From Serripes groenlandicus (Eukaryota > Mollusca > Bivalvia > Cardiida > Cardiidae): a DNA stretch of 64,000 nt. Both the position numbers and the translations under genes were made by a program. Numbering within the stretch: position 1 is the first letter of the stretch; each line of letters starts with the position of its first letter. Shown in pieces: positions 34,146 through 45,689 of the stretch. The notes under the pieces were generated by a model, which was given only the letters and a program-made list of their open reading frames with translations, did no database searches and was not told the origin of the DNA. The stretch spans positions 12,596,043 to 12,660,042 of the forward strand of contig JASEVX010000017.1 of assembly GCA_031761405.1 (NCBI GenBank), read 5' to 3'.

Positions 34146-34915
34146 ATGACGATCACTCCAATACAACGATCACTCGAACACGACGATCACTCGAATACGA
34201 CGATCACTCGAATACGACGCACGACGATCACTCGAACACGACGATTACTCGAACACGACAATCACTCGAATACAACGATCACTGAACACGACGATCACTC
34301 GAATACGACGATCACTCGAACACGACAATCACTCGAATACAAAGGTCACTCGAACACGACGATCACTCGAATACAACGATCACTCGAACACGACGATCAC
34401 TCGAATACAAAGGTCACTCGAACACGACGATCACTCGAGTACAACGATCACTCGAATACGACGGTCACTCAAACACGACGATCACTCGAACACGACGATT
34501 ACTCGAACACGACACTCACTCGAATACAACGATCACTCGAACACGACGATCACTCGAATACGACGATCACTCGAACACGACAATCCTCGAATACAAAGGT
34601 CACTCAAACACGACGATCACTCGAATATAACGATCACTCGAACACGACGATCACTCGAATACGACGATCACTCGTACACCATAATCACTCGAATACGACG
34701 ATCACTCAAAAACGACGATCACCCAAACATGATGATCATTCGAACACGATGATCACTCGAACACGACGATCATTCGAACATGACCATAACTCGAATACGC
34801 CGATCATTTGAACACGACGATCACTCGAATACGACGATCACACCAACACGACGATCACACCAACAGGACGATCACTCGAAAAAGACGTTCACTCGAACAC
34901 GACGATCACTCGAAG
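34146..34915. repeat. 17-bp satellite, copy A
   Basis: Units GATCACTCGAACACGAC with A/G and C/T variants (ACGACGATCACTCGAATAC). Because 17 is not a multiple of 3, three units make a 17-residue period in any open frame, which explains the long SLEHDDHSNTTITRTRR reading frame here. That frame is not a gene. Confidence 0.95.
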
Positions 34916-35009
34916 TTATATATATAGATCCCTGTCGATTTTGAGTTATCCTGAGATGTTTGTTTGTTGTGTGTTTTTATATACCCTCGTAGTGCATAAT
35001 TAACTATTT

Positions 35010-35266
35010 GGCGAACAGACAAAGTAAGATACAACGGAGTCCGGGTGCGATACCCATATCTCTTTCCGAAAAAATATTGGCTCTTTTTCGTGCCCAGTGT
35101 ATATAACCGATAGACGCGAGGTTATTTTTCCTGGAAAGGACCAGTACTTGACCTCTTGTCGAGTTGAAGACGCTTTAAAGCACCCCTTAAATTTCCAGAA
35201 CCCGGACCGGGACTTAAACACCCGACCACAATCTAATGTGTTAACCACTTGGCTACCCGGCCACTA
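35010..35266 (-). mobile_element. tRNA-derived SINE, family 3
   Basis: The minus-strand head GGCCGGGTAGCCAAGTGGTT AAC is tRNA-like (A box GTAGCCAAGTGGTTAAC, B box GTGTTTAAGTCCCGG), followed by about 180 bp of body. Single copy in this window. Confidence 0.6.
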
Positions 35267-36006
35267 ATGTCCTTAGTCCATCGTTGTATACTACGGTTTT
35301 AGGGAGGGGGTGTATCACGATTGACCTATTTTGATTTACTAAGAAATCAGGGACCTGAGAAAACAGCCATAATAAGATTCACTTACAATGAGTGACTTGA
35401 ACATTTCAACAATCAACTGACATATTGCGAAAACATCTTGTATTATACTTTTAATTGGTTGACAACATTCAGTTGCATTTAATAATTGTCGACGTAGGTC
35501 AGAAATACAAAGGGCAAAGAGCGGGAAAAAAAAAAAAAAGAAGAAGCTAATTTCACTTTTAATTGCTTATTACTCGAAGCTCAACTGCGTACATAACTAA
35601 ACACAACAGAATACGTATAGAATAAATCAGTTCAGTGCATAGGATAACCAGCTACAATCATAATTTAAATATTCACGCCGAATTAATCTTGACGCAATTG
35701 GTCTACATACATGTGAACAACTTATAAATAAAATGTACACACATTGGAAAAAACATGCAAACAACAATCTGTTCTTTGCAACAGGAACACTTTATTTCAC
35801 ATAAGCCTTCGAAAACGTTTTGATGTGAACATATGAATTCAATTATTCGTATGTTAATAAGAAGAAATAGCTGGGAGTAAAAGAGGTTAACATAAATGCT
35901 CATAGGATCAAGAGTTTATTGTCGATAATGGCCACTGGCCGATGTAACATCATGAACTATAATAACAAATGATATCATAATAGTATACGGGCGTCCCTCT
36001 TATAAT
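35267..36006. other. stretch with no supported gene
   Basis: AT-rich, with an A-run at about 35527-35540. I see no motif-bearing frame. Confidence 0.35.
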
Positions 36007-36232
36007 TTAATCCCTTCCCTCATACAGACATATTTTGATGCCTATGCAGCAGACGACTTTTGAAAAGATTGTGACAAAGGAGAATTGGCTCATACTGACA
36101 CTTTATTCATTTTACCCTGATCTGTCAACTCTATTCAATCATTTTACTTTCATTTATAGTGATTGTTTTGTTCTTACAAGATTTTTATTAAAGCCGTCTG
36201 TTGCAGATTTGTTGAATGTGTGAAGGAGTTAC
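36007..36232. mobile_element. TTAA-type MITE
   Basis: Starts TTAATCCCTTCCCTCAT and carries GCAGCAGACGACTTTTGAAA, AGATTGTGACAAAGGAGAAT and the distal AAGCCGTCTGTTGCAG...GTGAAGGAGTTA. A second, more decayed copy lies at about 36460-36672 (TTTCTCACATGCAGAAAATA to TAAAGGGTTGAAACC). Confidence 0.6.
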
Positions 36233-36719
36233 TTTCACCAAATAGCAGGAACATAAAAAGTATATAAAAAAGATAGCATAAAACCAAACTTCATTAAATA
36301 CAATACACGTTTCATCTTGACATAAACGGTTATGTAACACATATGATTGTAGTAACGTTCAATGCAAGTAAATTATTTAAACATATTTCATGTTCATTAT
36401 TAAAAGCTAGCTAGAAGTCTCCCGTCCACCCATGATGTACTGCATCCAGTGTTATTCTTACACTTTCTCACATGCAGAAAATATGTAGCAAACGGCTTTG
36501 AAAACATAGGTAAAGAGATGGAAAAATCTCTTTAAACTTAAAGTTAATTTATTGAATATAATCAAAAGCATTGTGACACAAAGGCTTAGCACAGTATTTT
36601 CAAAAGTCTACAATTGGGCTAGGATAGAGACTCGCTTTCTTTGTAAGCGTAAATTATTGTAAAGGGTTGAAACCGTTTCGAACAGTTTCTTCATTTGCCC
36701 AAAGTGTTATCAGAAGTCG

Positions 36720-36930
36720 TCCCATTGGGAATTCTTCCCGAATAACTTGAAGTCGTCGCTGCGTGTTGTGCAACTGATTACTGACAATGTCTAGACGTGA
36801 ATTATTTGAAACGAAATGGAAATGTCTCTCACTTCCTTCAATAGTGTCCGTATTTTAATCCCGTAACAATGCTTCAAATCTTCTCACAACAGAAACAAAA
36901 GGCTTGCATTCAAGCCGATTTTCTAATGAA
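36720..36930 (-). pseudogene. decayed copy of the unknown exon at 40143-40798
   Basis: Minus-strand translation gives SVVRRFEALLRD, a stop, then NTDTIEGSERHFHF. This aligns with PVVRRLKALSCDNDMDNYEG RSRTFTF at 40143-40230. Downstream, CAATGTCTAGACGTGAATT matches CAATGTCTAACACGAATTT at 37139. So two copies of one sequence lie about 350 bp apart, the second split by a minisatellite. Confidence 0.55.
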
Positions 36931-37154
36931 ATGTAGAGGTATTTGCGGAATATATTAATGTGTCAATGTCGGTTTTTTCTTTGGCGCGTCTGAAATCCCC
37001 TATAGATTGTAAAATGCACTTATGTCCCACTTTAACCTTATGTTAATTTAATTGGTCCTCCTAACAATTTAATACTTTCGGAATAACTGGAAGTTGCTGC
37101 AGAATTGCTTACATTATTGGAAATGGAATGAGCAACATCAATGTCTAACACGAA

Positions 37155-38215
37155 TTTCATAATGTAAAAGTTCTCGGTCTCCCTTCAGAATGTGAAAGTT
37201 CTCGGTCTCCTTTCAGAATGTAAAAGTTCTCCAACTCCCTTCAGAATGTAAAGGTTCTCGGTCTCCTTTCAGATTATAAAAGTTCTCGGTCTCCCTTCAG
37301 AATGTAAAAGTTCTCGGTCTCCCTCCAGAATGTAAAAGTTCTCGGCCTCCCTTCAGAATGTAAAAGTTCTCGGTCTCCTTTCAGAATGTAAAGGTTCTTG
37401 GCCTCCCTTCAGAATGTAAAAGTTCTCGGTATCCCTTCAGAATGTAAAAGTTCTCGGTCTACCTTCAGAATGTAAAAGTTCTCGGCCTCCCTTCAGAATG
37501 TAAAAGTTCTCGGTCTCCTTTCAGAATGTAAAAGTTCTCGGCCTCCCTTCAGAATGTAAAAGTTCTCGGTATCCTTTCAGAATGTAAAAGTTCTCGGCCT
37601 CCCTTCAGAATGTAAAAGTTCTCGGTATCCCTTCAGAATGTAAAAGTTCTCGGCCTCCCTTCAGAATGTAAAAGTTCTCGGCCAACCTTCAGATTGTAAA
37701 AGTTCTCGGCCTCCCTTCAGAATGTAAAAGTTCTCGGCCTCCCTTCAGAATGTAAAAGTTCTCGGTCTCCCTTTCAGAATGTAATAGTTCTCGGTCTCCT
37801 TTCTGAATGTAAAAGTTCTCGGCCTCCCTTCAGAATGTAAAAGTTCTCAGTCTCCTTTCAGAATGTAAAAGTTTTTGGTCTCCCTTCAGAATGTAAAGGT
37901 TCTCAGTCTCCCTTCATAATGTAAAGGATCTCAGTCTCCCTTCAGAATGTAAAGGTTCTCGGTCTCCCTTCAGAATGTAAAAGTTCTCGGTCTCCCTTCA
38001 GAATGTAAAAGTTCTCGGTCTCCCTTCAGAATGTAAAAGTTCTCGGCTTCCCTTCAGAATGTAAAAGTTCTCGGTCTCCTTTCAGAATGTAAAAGTTCTC
38101 GGCCTCACTTCAGAATGTAAAAATTCTCGGTCTCCCTTCAGAATGTAAAAGTTCCTAGCCGCTCTGGAGAATGTAAAAGTTCTCGGCCTCCTTTCAGAAT
38201 GTAAAAGTTCATGAA
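37155..38215. repeat. 28-bp minisatellite
   Basis: About 38 units of AATGTAAAAGTTCTCGGTCT followed by CCCTTCAG, with GCCTCC, CTCCTT and similar variants. Two more units occur at about 40105-40162, beyond the 38216-40095 array, where they run directly into the decayed exon. The repeat is read on the minus strand as the end of that exon. Confidence 0.93.
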
Positions 38216-40095
38216 CTATACGGTAGGTAATTAGGTTTTAGGGAAGCAACTTAAGGAAATGAAATATATAAGAAGCACAAGTTATTTTCCCTAGACCATA
38301 ACGTCATGTAAGCGCTTTACATAAAATACAAAGACCAAAATCAAGCGTCTTAGCTAACCTATCATGCAATGGTCTAAGTGAGACAACTTTTGAAAAATGT
38401 AATTAAATTTATGGTCTAAGGGAAACAATTTTAGAAAATGAAATATATATCAGAAGCACGATTTATTTTCCCTAGACCATAAAATCATTGGAAAACAAAA
38501 ACGACCATTTTAGGTAGGCTATTTTGCAATGGTATAAGGCAGACAACTTTTGAAAAATAGAATCAATGTAATAGTCTAAGGGAAACAACTACAGAAAACG
38601 AAATATATCTGGAAGCACTAGACCATTAAATTTCTGAAGTCGGATCATTTAAGTGCCGTCTTAGCTCAGCTGCCCTGCAATGGCCTACGGGAGACAACCT
38701 TTGTAAAAATGTTATTTGTTTTATGGTCTAAGGGAAACAACTTTAGAAAATAGAATATATATCAGAAGGACGTTTATTTCCCCTAGACTATAAAATACCG
38801 ACCCTTAGGTAGGCTATTCTGCAATGGTCTAAAGAAGACAAATTTTGGAAAAAAACTAAGATATTATTGTCTAAAGGAAACAACTATAGAGAACTAAGTA
38901 TATATCTGAAGCACGAGTTATTTTCCTTAGACCATTCGATATCTGAAATCGGATCATTTAGCTCAGCTGCCCTGCAATGGTCTATAGGAGACAACTTTTG
39001 AAAAATGCTAATTGTTTTATGGTCTAAGGGAAACAAGTTGAGTAAATAAAATATATATCAGAAGCACGAGTTTTTCCCTAGACTATTACATCATATTAGC
39101 GCCTTACGTAACATACAAAGACCAACATCAAGCGTCTTATCTAACCTATCCCGCAATGGTCTAAGGAAGACAACTTTTAAAAAATGTTATTTGTTTTATG
39201 GTCTAAGGGAAACAACTTTAGAAAATAAAATACATATCAGAAACAGGGGTTATTTTCCCAAGACCACTACATAATATAAGCGCTTTACATAAAATACAAA
39301 GACCAACAGCAAACGATTTAGTTAATATATCCTGCAATCGTCAAAGGGAGACAACTTTTGTACAACTTTAGAAAATGAAATATATCAGAAGCACGAGTTA
39401 TTTAACCTGGACCATAACAAAACCACCGTTTTAGGCAGCTAATTCTGCAATGGTCTAAGGGAGTCAAGACTTGAAATATAATATTAATTTTATGGTCTAA
39501 GGGAAACCAAATATATCGGTAACTCGAGTTATTTCCCCTAGACCATTCAATTTCTAAAATCGGATCATTTAATCGCCATCTTAGCTCAGCTTCCCTGCAA
39601 TGGTCTAAGGGACACAGCTTTTGATCTTTTTAAAAAAAAATTATGTTCTAAGGGAAACATAAATTAATAAAATGAAAACATATCATAATCACGAGTTACT
39701 TCCTCTAGACCATTACATCATATAAAAGCTTTACATAAAATAGTCTAGGGAAAAATAATTAGAAAATGAAATATATTAGAAGCACGAGTTAATTCCTAGA
39801 CCATAACAAAACGACCGTCTCAGGTAAGCTATTCTACAATTGTCCAAGGGAAACAACTATAAAAAACGAAACATATTTGAAGCGTTATTTCCCCTAGACC
39901 ATCAATTTCTGAAATCGGATTCATATATCCCGTCTTAGCTCAGCTGCCCTGCAATGGTCTAAGGGAGACACACTTTGAAAAGTGTTAATTTGTTTAATGT
40001 TCTAAGGGACACAACTTTAGACAAAGAAATATATCAGAAGCACGAGTTATTTCCCCAAGATCATTAACTATAAGCACCTTACATAAAATACAAAG
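38216..40095. repeat. irregular array with inverted GGTCTAAGGGA / TCCCTAGACC motifs
   Basis: Units of roughly 150-190 bp alternate ATGGTCTAAGGGAAACAACT, ATATATCAGAAGCACGAGTT, ATTTTCCCTAGACCAT and a spacer with GTCTTAGCTCAGCTGCCCTG CAATGGTCTAAGGGAGACAA-type sequence. Every unit contains both a motif and its reverse complement, so single strands can form serial hairpins. There is no coding signal. It sits inside the 28-bp minisatellite as an insertion. Confidence 0.85.
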
Positions 40096-40142
40096 AGCTC
40101 TCTTAAGTATGTAAAGTTCTCGGCCTCTCTTCAGAATGTAAA

Positions 40143-40798
40143 AGTTCTCGACCTCCCTTCATAATTGTCCATGTCGTTATCACATGACAACGCTTTCAGT
40201 CTTCTCACAACAGGTTTCTTCATCGGTGTGAAACGTGACTTTTCCAAGAGATTATAAAACGCGTGAACTTCGTGTCCACTAATCCCACGTCCAATTGATT
40301 TGTTTATGGCTACATATTTACTAGGCATGGTTGTGTATGCACGACGTGGTAGTTCAGATTCGAGCCTTGGCGTATTCCTTTATAGAATTGAAAACCGTCT
40401 TCGGCTTATGCCACATGATATTCCAACACGGTTTGGCTGATGCGTGTTATGTCCATCGATGGTATCTAAGCTCGGTGTCTGCGAAGCTGGATGAAATATT
40501 CTTGGAAGGGACATCCGTCTAGATGACCTGGTCTCAGTTTTCAATCTATCACTGGTTTCACCGAGTGCTCCGCGAGCTGAATTTGGTCGTTCTATTTCAT
40601 TTCCATTTTCGTCTAGTTTGTCTTTCAAAGCGGCATTTTCTTTCACATTCCAATAACCGATCACAAACGATACTATGTCGAACTTTTACATGGGCAGCTT
40701 TAATCTTGTGAAATTGATCGATAAGCTCCGAGAATGGCACAAAATGTTTGCTCTGTCCATTCTTATTCAGAACAGCTGCATCCACTGTGGAACATATA
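40143..40798 (-). pseudogene. unrecognised coding-like region, several frameshifts
   Basis: From an acceptor-like TTCCACAG (minus strand, 40793) the translation reads DAAVLNKNGQSKHFVPFSEL, IDQFHKIKAAHVKVRHSIVC. It shifts frame to KENAALKDKLDENGNEIERP and RRMSLPRIFHPASQTPSLDT, shifts to HKPKTVFNSIKEYAKA, then RLESELPRRAYTTMPSKYVA and KKPVVRRLKALSCDNDMDNY. The Lys/Glu-rich early part looks coiled-coil. Each piece looks like protein, but at least three shifts break it. I do not recognise the family. A multi-exon gene with misread introns is the alternative. Confidence 0.45.
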
Positions 40799-41980
40799 AT
40801 CATATTAACATGTTCCGAAGGCTCTTATATTTTATCTGATTATTCACACGTTAAAACGGTGCTCCATGAAAACCAGCCTTAACGTATTGTTTACACATGT
40901 CAGATAGTCATATTAACATGTTCTGGAGGCTCTTATATTTTATCTGATTATTGACACGTTAGATCGGTGCTCCATGAAAACCAGCCTTAACGTAAAGTGT
41001 ACACTTGTCAAATAATCATATTAACATGTTCTGGAGGCTCTTATATTGTATCTGATTATTGACACGTTAGAGCGGTGCTCCATAAAAACCAGCCTTAACG
41101 TAATGTTTACACGTGTCAGATAGTCGTATTAACATGTTATAATGGCTCTTATACTGTATCTGATTATTGACACGTTATATCGGTGCTCCATGAAAACCAG
41201 CCTTAATGTAAAGTGTACACTTGTCAGATAGTCATATTAACATGTTCTGGAGGCTCTTATATTTTATCTGATTATTGACACGTTAGAGCGGTGCTCCATA
41301 AAAACCAGCCTTAACGTAATGTTTACACGTGTCAGATAGTCGTATTAACATGTTATAATGGCTCTTATATTGTATCTGATTATTGACACGTTATATCGGT
41401 GCTCCATGAAAACCAGCCTTAATGTAAAGTGTACACTTGTCAGATAGTCATATTAACATGTTCTGGAGACTCTTATATTTTATCTGATTATTGACACGTT
41501 AGAGCGGTGCTCCATGAAAACCAGCCTTAACGTAATGTTTACACGTGTCAGATAGTCATAATAACATGTTCTTGTTGCTCTTATATTGTATCTGAGTATT
41601 GACACGTTAGAGCGGTGCTTCATGAACACCAGCCTTAACGTATTGTTTACAAGTGTCAGATAATCATATTAGCATGTTCTAATGGGTCTTATATTTTATC
41701 TGATTATTGACACGTTAGAGCGGTGCTCCATGAAAACAGCCTTAACGTAATGTTTACACGTGTCAGATAGTCATATTAACATGTTCTAGTGGCTCTCATA
41801 TTTTATCTGATAATTGACACGTTAGAGCGGTGGTCCAATAAAACCTGCCTTAACGTTATGTTTACACGTTTCAGATAGTCATGTTAATATGTTCTAGTGG
41901 CTCTTATATGATATCTGATTATTGACACGTTAGAGCGGTGCTTCAGGAAAACCAGCCTTAACGTAATGTTTACACGTGTG
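40799..41980. repeat. 108-bp satellite, about 11 units
   Basis: Unit words TCATATTAACATGTTCTGGA, GGCTCTTATATTTTATCTGA, TTATTGACACGTTAGAGCGG, TGCTCCATGAAAACCAGCC and TAACGTAATGTTTACACGTG TCAGATAG. Two unit types alternate in the first half (TAACGTAATGTTTACACGTG and TAATGTAAAGTGTACACTTG), giving a 216-bp higher-order copy between about 41030 and 41460. Confidence 0.93.
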
Positions 41981-42984
41981 AAAGAAAGACACGCATGCGC
42001 ATTCGTGCTAAGAATCCTTAAATATGTAACGTTACAGTAATTTCTTTAAATAGTATATGACTAATTAAGGAACAGTGAAGAACTTTTTTTGGTTGCATCA
42101 TTATATACATCCCGTAGGGTGGGACTCCCTATTATCGGTGTACTTACGTGTTTTTTTAAAACAAAAAACAAAATTCAAACTTCATCCGCAGCCATTATAA
42201 AATTGACATTCAAGGGAGGCAATCCGGTGTAATTAGTATGGTGGTCTTGTTGTATCAACTCTTTACAAGATTGTGAGATTTAATGTGAAAATGATTATCC
42301 TATAAAATATTTGTCACTAGAACAATTATATTTAATTGAAATGTTAATTTGTTAACTGTTCCAAACTATGAACTTATTTACACGATATTTTCAGAATCAA
42401 TTTGTTAAATTTTCTTATTGGCACAATTTAATCATAATTTCCAAAAATGACCCATTTCATTGTTATTTTTTTAGTCCTTATAATAACATCCTTAAATTTT
42501 GTAACACAGTATATGATTTAGAAGTTTAAAAATAGAATATGTTAAAAGTTATAACCACCACAAACATACAGGCAAAAAAAAAAAAAAATTTGTTTAGACT
42601 TTTGGTCATTAATTTCTTTCAAATTTTCTATAGTCGAGAAAACTTCACGGAATGTAATCATGTGACTTAAAATTCCTATGATGTCATAATCAGTTAATAG
42701 ATAACATGTTCAAATGTGAAAGAAAAAAATCAACAACAGGTTTTCTACTAAAAAAATTACGATTTTGTTTGTGAGGGATCAGGGCATGTAGGATTTTCTT
42801 TTTATTATGGGAAACAATCATGATGTGTTTTTGAAAAAAAATTGTAGCATTTGAAAGTCGTGATAACGGGGTTTCCTGATGGAATCATACGACATCCGGT
42901 GTTGCGCGCGCAACAAAGAAAACACCGGTTTTGTGTTTACCTTGGTATTAGCGATAACACGGTATTCGTAGAACCTACTATACT
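41981..42984. other. stretch with no supported gene
   Basis: AT-rich. The only structure seen is a GC-rich palindrome GTTGCGCGCGCAAC at 42902-42915 inside an inverted CCGGTGTT/AACACCGG pair. Confidence 0.4.
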
Positions 42985-43429
42985 CTTTGGTTATGTATAA
43001 TGACAGTGTAATATGAAATACTACACGATGAAAACAAGGTCAGGTTACATTGCAAGTTACAGTTAACTGATCCCGGTACGAATACATCATGCAGCAGTTT
43101 ATTTTATTTTATTTGATTGTTTGGTGTTTTTACACCGCTTTCAACATTTGTTTTAATGATATCACGGCGTGTCCTAGATAAGTTACCAGTACTACTGGTC
43201 CATTAGTCCTGACACTAGCCAGTCAGTCGTAATGTTAATCCTGCAACCCTGAGCGCCAAGGAGGGAAGAGTCTTTGGTATGACACGGCAGCAGTTCAATT
43301 AACACGGAGAATTACGAGCATTAATATGCAACAGTGAACCCTGTACTATGAAACAAACGAATTTAAAATCGTCAAAGCAACACTATGTAAACGCACTACT
43401 ATTTTGATAAAAGTATAGTTATTGTTGGA

Positions 43430-43560
43430 AATAGTGTGGCAATTAGATAAATTGTTCATCATGAGTAATGTCTCCATTTGGCACACCGTTTTCAAAAGTC
43501 GTCTGCTGCAAATACGTCAAAATGCGTCTGCAAATGGGGAAGGGTTTATCACATACTAAA
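43430..43560. mobile_element. TTAA-type MITE fragment
   Basis: AGTAATGTCTCCATTTGGCA, AAAGTCGTCTGCTGCAAATA and GGGGAAGGGTTTA. Counterpart of 3830-3955. Confidence 0.55.
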
Positions 43561-43620
43561 CCTTGGGAAAGCTAATTACAATAAAACCTTATGTCACATC
43601 CTACCGATATATGGTATTTT

Positions 43621-43865
43621 GAGCCGTTCCACCAAAAAAATAACATTTTGGAATCTGCGTAAAGTATCGACCCGGATAAGCTTATGCCTGCCGCGCAGAC
43701 ACTTTTCGATTGCTGTGGATTTTTTGTTTCTGTAATCATTACTCTATACCTCAATCCCCCTTAGACTGAATGTGTCGGCCCGGATTAACCTGCGCGGATT
43801 GTAAATGCTGACCTGGGTCGATACATTACGCAGAGTCTATAATGTTGTTTTTCTCGTGGAACGGG
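43621..43865. mobile_element. foldback MITE, 'GAGCCGTCC' family
   Basis: GAGCCGTTCCACC... to TTGTTTTTCTCGTGGAACGG, with the inner arms AAAGTATCGACCCGGATAAG and CTGGGTCGATACATTACGCA. It is absent from the partner duplicate at 3535-4170, so it is a later insertion. Confidence 0.75.
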
Positions 43866-43965
43866 TATTTTATTACACTCCCTGTCGATTAATATTAATG
43901 AATATCAATACCGTCCTTGAATATCGGTTCATAGGCTTGTTTACGTTGTGCTTGTTTTGTTGCGG

Positions 43966-44172
43966 TTTTACGCCGTTTTCAACATTATTTCAGTCTTATC
44001 ACGGATACTGTGCTTTTATCCATAATCCCTTGGTAAAAAACCCAGTACTAGGCTAGGAAATGTGCCTTTTCCCAAGAGCACTTCATCAACACCACAGCGA
44101 CGCGTCTTGGGATCGAACACGGTACGCCCGGTTCCAAATCCCGACGCTAACCATTCGGCCACGGCGGATTCC
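43966..44172 (-). mobile_element. tRNA-derived SINE, family 2
   Basis: Minus-strand head CCGTGGCCGAATGGTTAGCG TCGGG with B box GTGTTCGATCCC, body with GCACATTTCCTAGCCTAGTA, and tail AACGGCGTAAAACC. It is about 205 bp and resembles tRNA only in its promoter boxes. Confidence 0.8.
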
Positions 44173-44745
44173 TCGTAAGCTTGTAATAAGGTTAATAGCA
44201 ACATGCAATGATGCCAACTATGTACAATACTAAAAACATACAAAAGCATACTGTCAATGCTTCCGATTGCCAATATAGTTCACACTAGAGAACATACAGG
44301 TTTGTCATGAAGATCAAAGACTAACATCATCTGGAATCCACATAACTTGAGAAATTTCAGTATTAGTTTGTTGAAGACTTTAATAGCCATAAAGTGACAC
44401 ACACGACATAATTATGACTGCCTCTGCAATAGGCGGGTTATTCATATTTTGGACAAAACCTCCACAGGCAATATATGTCCTCAGTGTGTAAGTGTGTAGG
44501 ATTAATTGTAAAAAGACATAATTACAGTTTATGACGTGAACTAGTTACATTCTTTGTTATTAAAGTCAGTTATATACAGACTTAGCCCTTATTGCAATCT
44601 ATAATATGCTGCCACACACAAACAAACCGACCTTAAACTATTTGATTGATAACTGTTCAGATTGTAAACGTAATACTTTAGAGACCTATATATGGTATAG
44701 TAGACGGGCCTTGGACGAACAATATCTCCCTTATTACGTAATAAT
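44173..44745. other. stretch with no supported gene
   Basis: Unique-looking sequence between two SINEs. I see no motif-bearing frame. Confidence 0.35.
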
Positions 44746-44747
44746 CC

Positions 44748-44925
44748 GCCATGGCCGATTGGTAAGTGTCGAGGATTTGGATTCGGGCGTCCCAAGTCGC
44801 GGCGGTCATGGTGGAGTGCCCATTAGGCAAGGCGCATTTCCTAGCCTAGTACTGGTTCGTTTACACGGGGGTCATAAATAAGTGAACTGTCGCCATGATA
44901 TAACTGAAATAACTGAAAGACAAGA
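44748..44925 (+). mobile_element. tRNA-derived SINE, family 2
   Basis: CCATGGCCGATTGGTAAGTG is an A-box-like head, followed by the body GGCGGTCATGGTGGAGTGCC, ATTTCCTAGCCTAGTACTGG and ATGATATAACTGAAATAACT. The 3' tail is short. Confidence 0.75.
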
Positions 44926-45077
44926 GCCTGAAAATATCTGCATAGAGAAGCAGGCTTGTCTTTGACTTGGCTATTTCGTGATTTTACCTGCTGTTCTGGG
45001 TCCCTCGTAAGATTAAGCCGCTCAAAGGACAATGAGTGGATTACCTTTGAAGATAATATTCTATGGCACCAGAATAT

Positions 45078-45340
45078 GAGCCTTCCCGCGAGAAAACCAA
45101 CTTCATGGCATCTGCGTAATGTATCGACCCAGATCATCTTACAAAGTCCGCGCAGACTGATCCGGGCCGACACATTCCGCCTCAGGGGGGTAGAGGTATA
45201 GCGTTATGATACCTGAAACAGAAAAAGTGCAGGAGGCAAAACGTGTCTATCATGGTTTGCCTGCGCAGCATGATTAGGCTGTTCCGGGTCGATACTTTAC
45301 GCAGAGTCCACAATGTTGGTTTTCTTGTGGGACGGCTCAT
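45078..45340. mobile_element. foldback MITE, 'GAGCCGTCC' family, complete
   Basis: GAGCCTTCCCGCGAGAAAACC at the left and GGTTTTCTTGTGGGACGGCTC at the right form the arms. Interior words ACTGATCCGGGCCGACACAT and CTGAAACAGAAAAAGTGCAG are shared by the family. Confidence 0.85.
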
Positions 45341-45689
45341 ATGTTTTATCTACGTGTGGCCAAGCTTCTCCTATATTGTGTCGCTTGTACTTCTCCGACA
45401 TTTGTTCATCCGTCCGTCTGTCCGTCCGTCCTTTTCTGACATATTTGCTCACAATATATATGTTAATGCATGCACTATTGTGTTATGTTGAGCCGAGTAA
45501 TGCTGAAACGAGCGAGCTTGCAACTGTCTTGTCTAACTTCAGGGACTTCACTGTCTAGACTCATATTAACACAGTCCAACACGTAACTCCTGTCAATTAT
45601 TTATAAATATTTCCCAGATGTTTTTATGTTTAAACACCGTTGCATGATGGCGTCACGAAAATGCATCAAGAATTCTTTCAGCTAAACGT

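Larger units (their letters stand above)
23576..34915 (+). repeat. segmental duplication, copy A
   Basis: From GTCGGCAGGC (about 23578) to the 17-bp satellite, sequence and order match 52786-63065 in direct orientation. Shared landmarks include the SRCR gene exons, the CACATGAACACTGTGTGTAAC stretch (30058 and 60508), the AATCAACCAATCAGATCACA stretch and both SINE copies. Differences are mainly insertions: copy A has a small LINE tail at 25062-25155 and a 2.46-kb element at 30652-33112. Confidence 0.92.
42985..44060. repeat. dispersed duplicate, copy 2 (partner 3535-4170)
   Basis: Starts with one degenerate 61-bp satellite unit, then follows the order of 3535-4170. It is lengthened by a SINE-like insertion (43095-43255) and a foldback MITE (43621-43865). 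Confidence 0.75.

Noticed and set aside
34146..34811. 221-codon plus-strand reading frame rich in SLEHDDHSNTT repeats
   Set aside because: It is the 17-bp satellite read in frame. A unit length not divisible by 3 and without stop words stays open in several frames. The similar frames at 62176-62814 have the same cause.
37155..38215. regular short repeats resembling a CRISPR array
   Set aside because: Units are contiguous 28-bp copies with no unique spacers. The same holds for the 17-, 32-, 61-, 71- and 108-bp arrays, and the window is eukaryotic.
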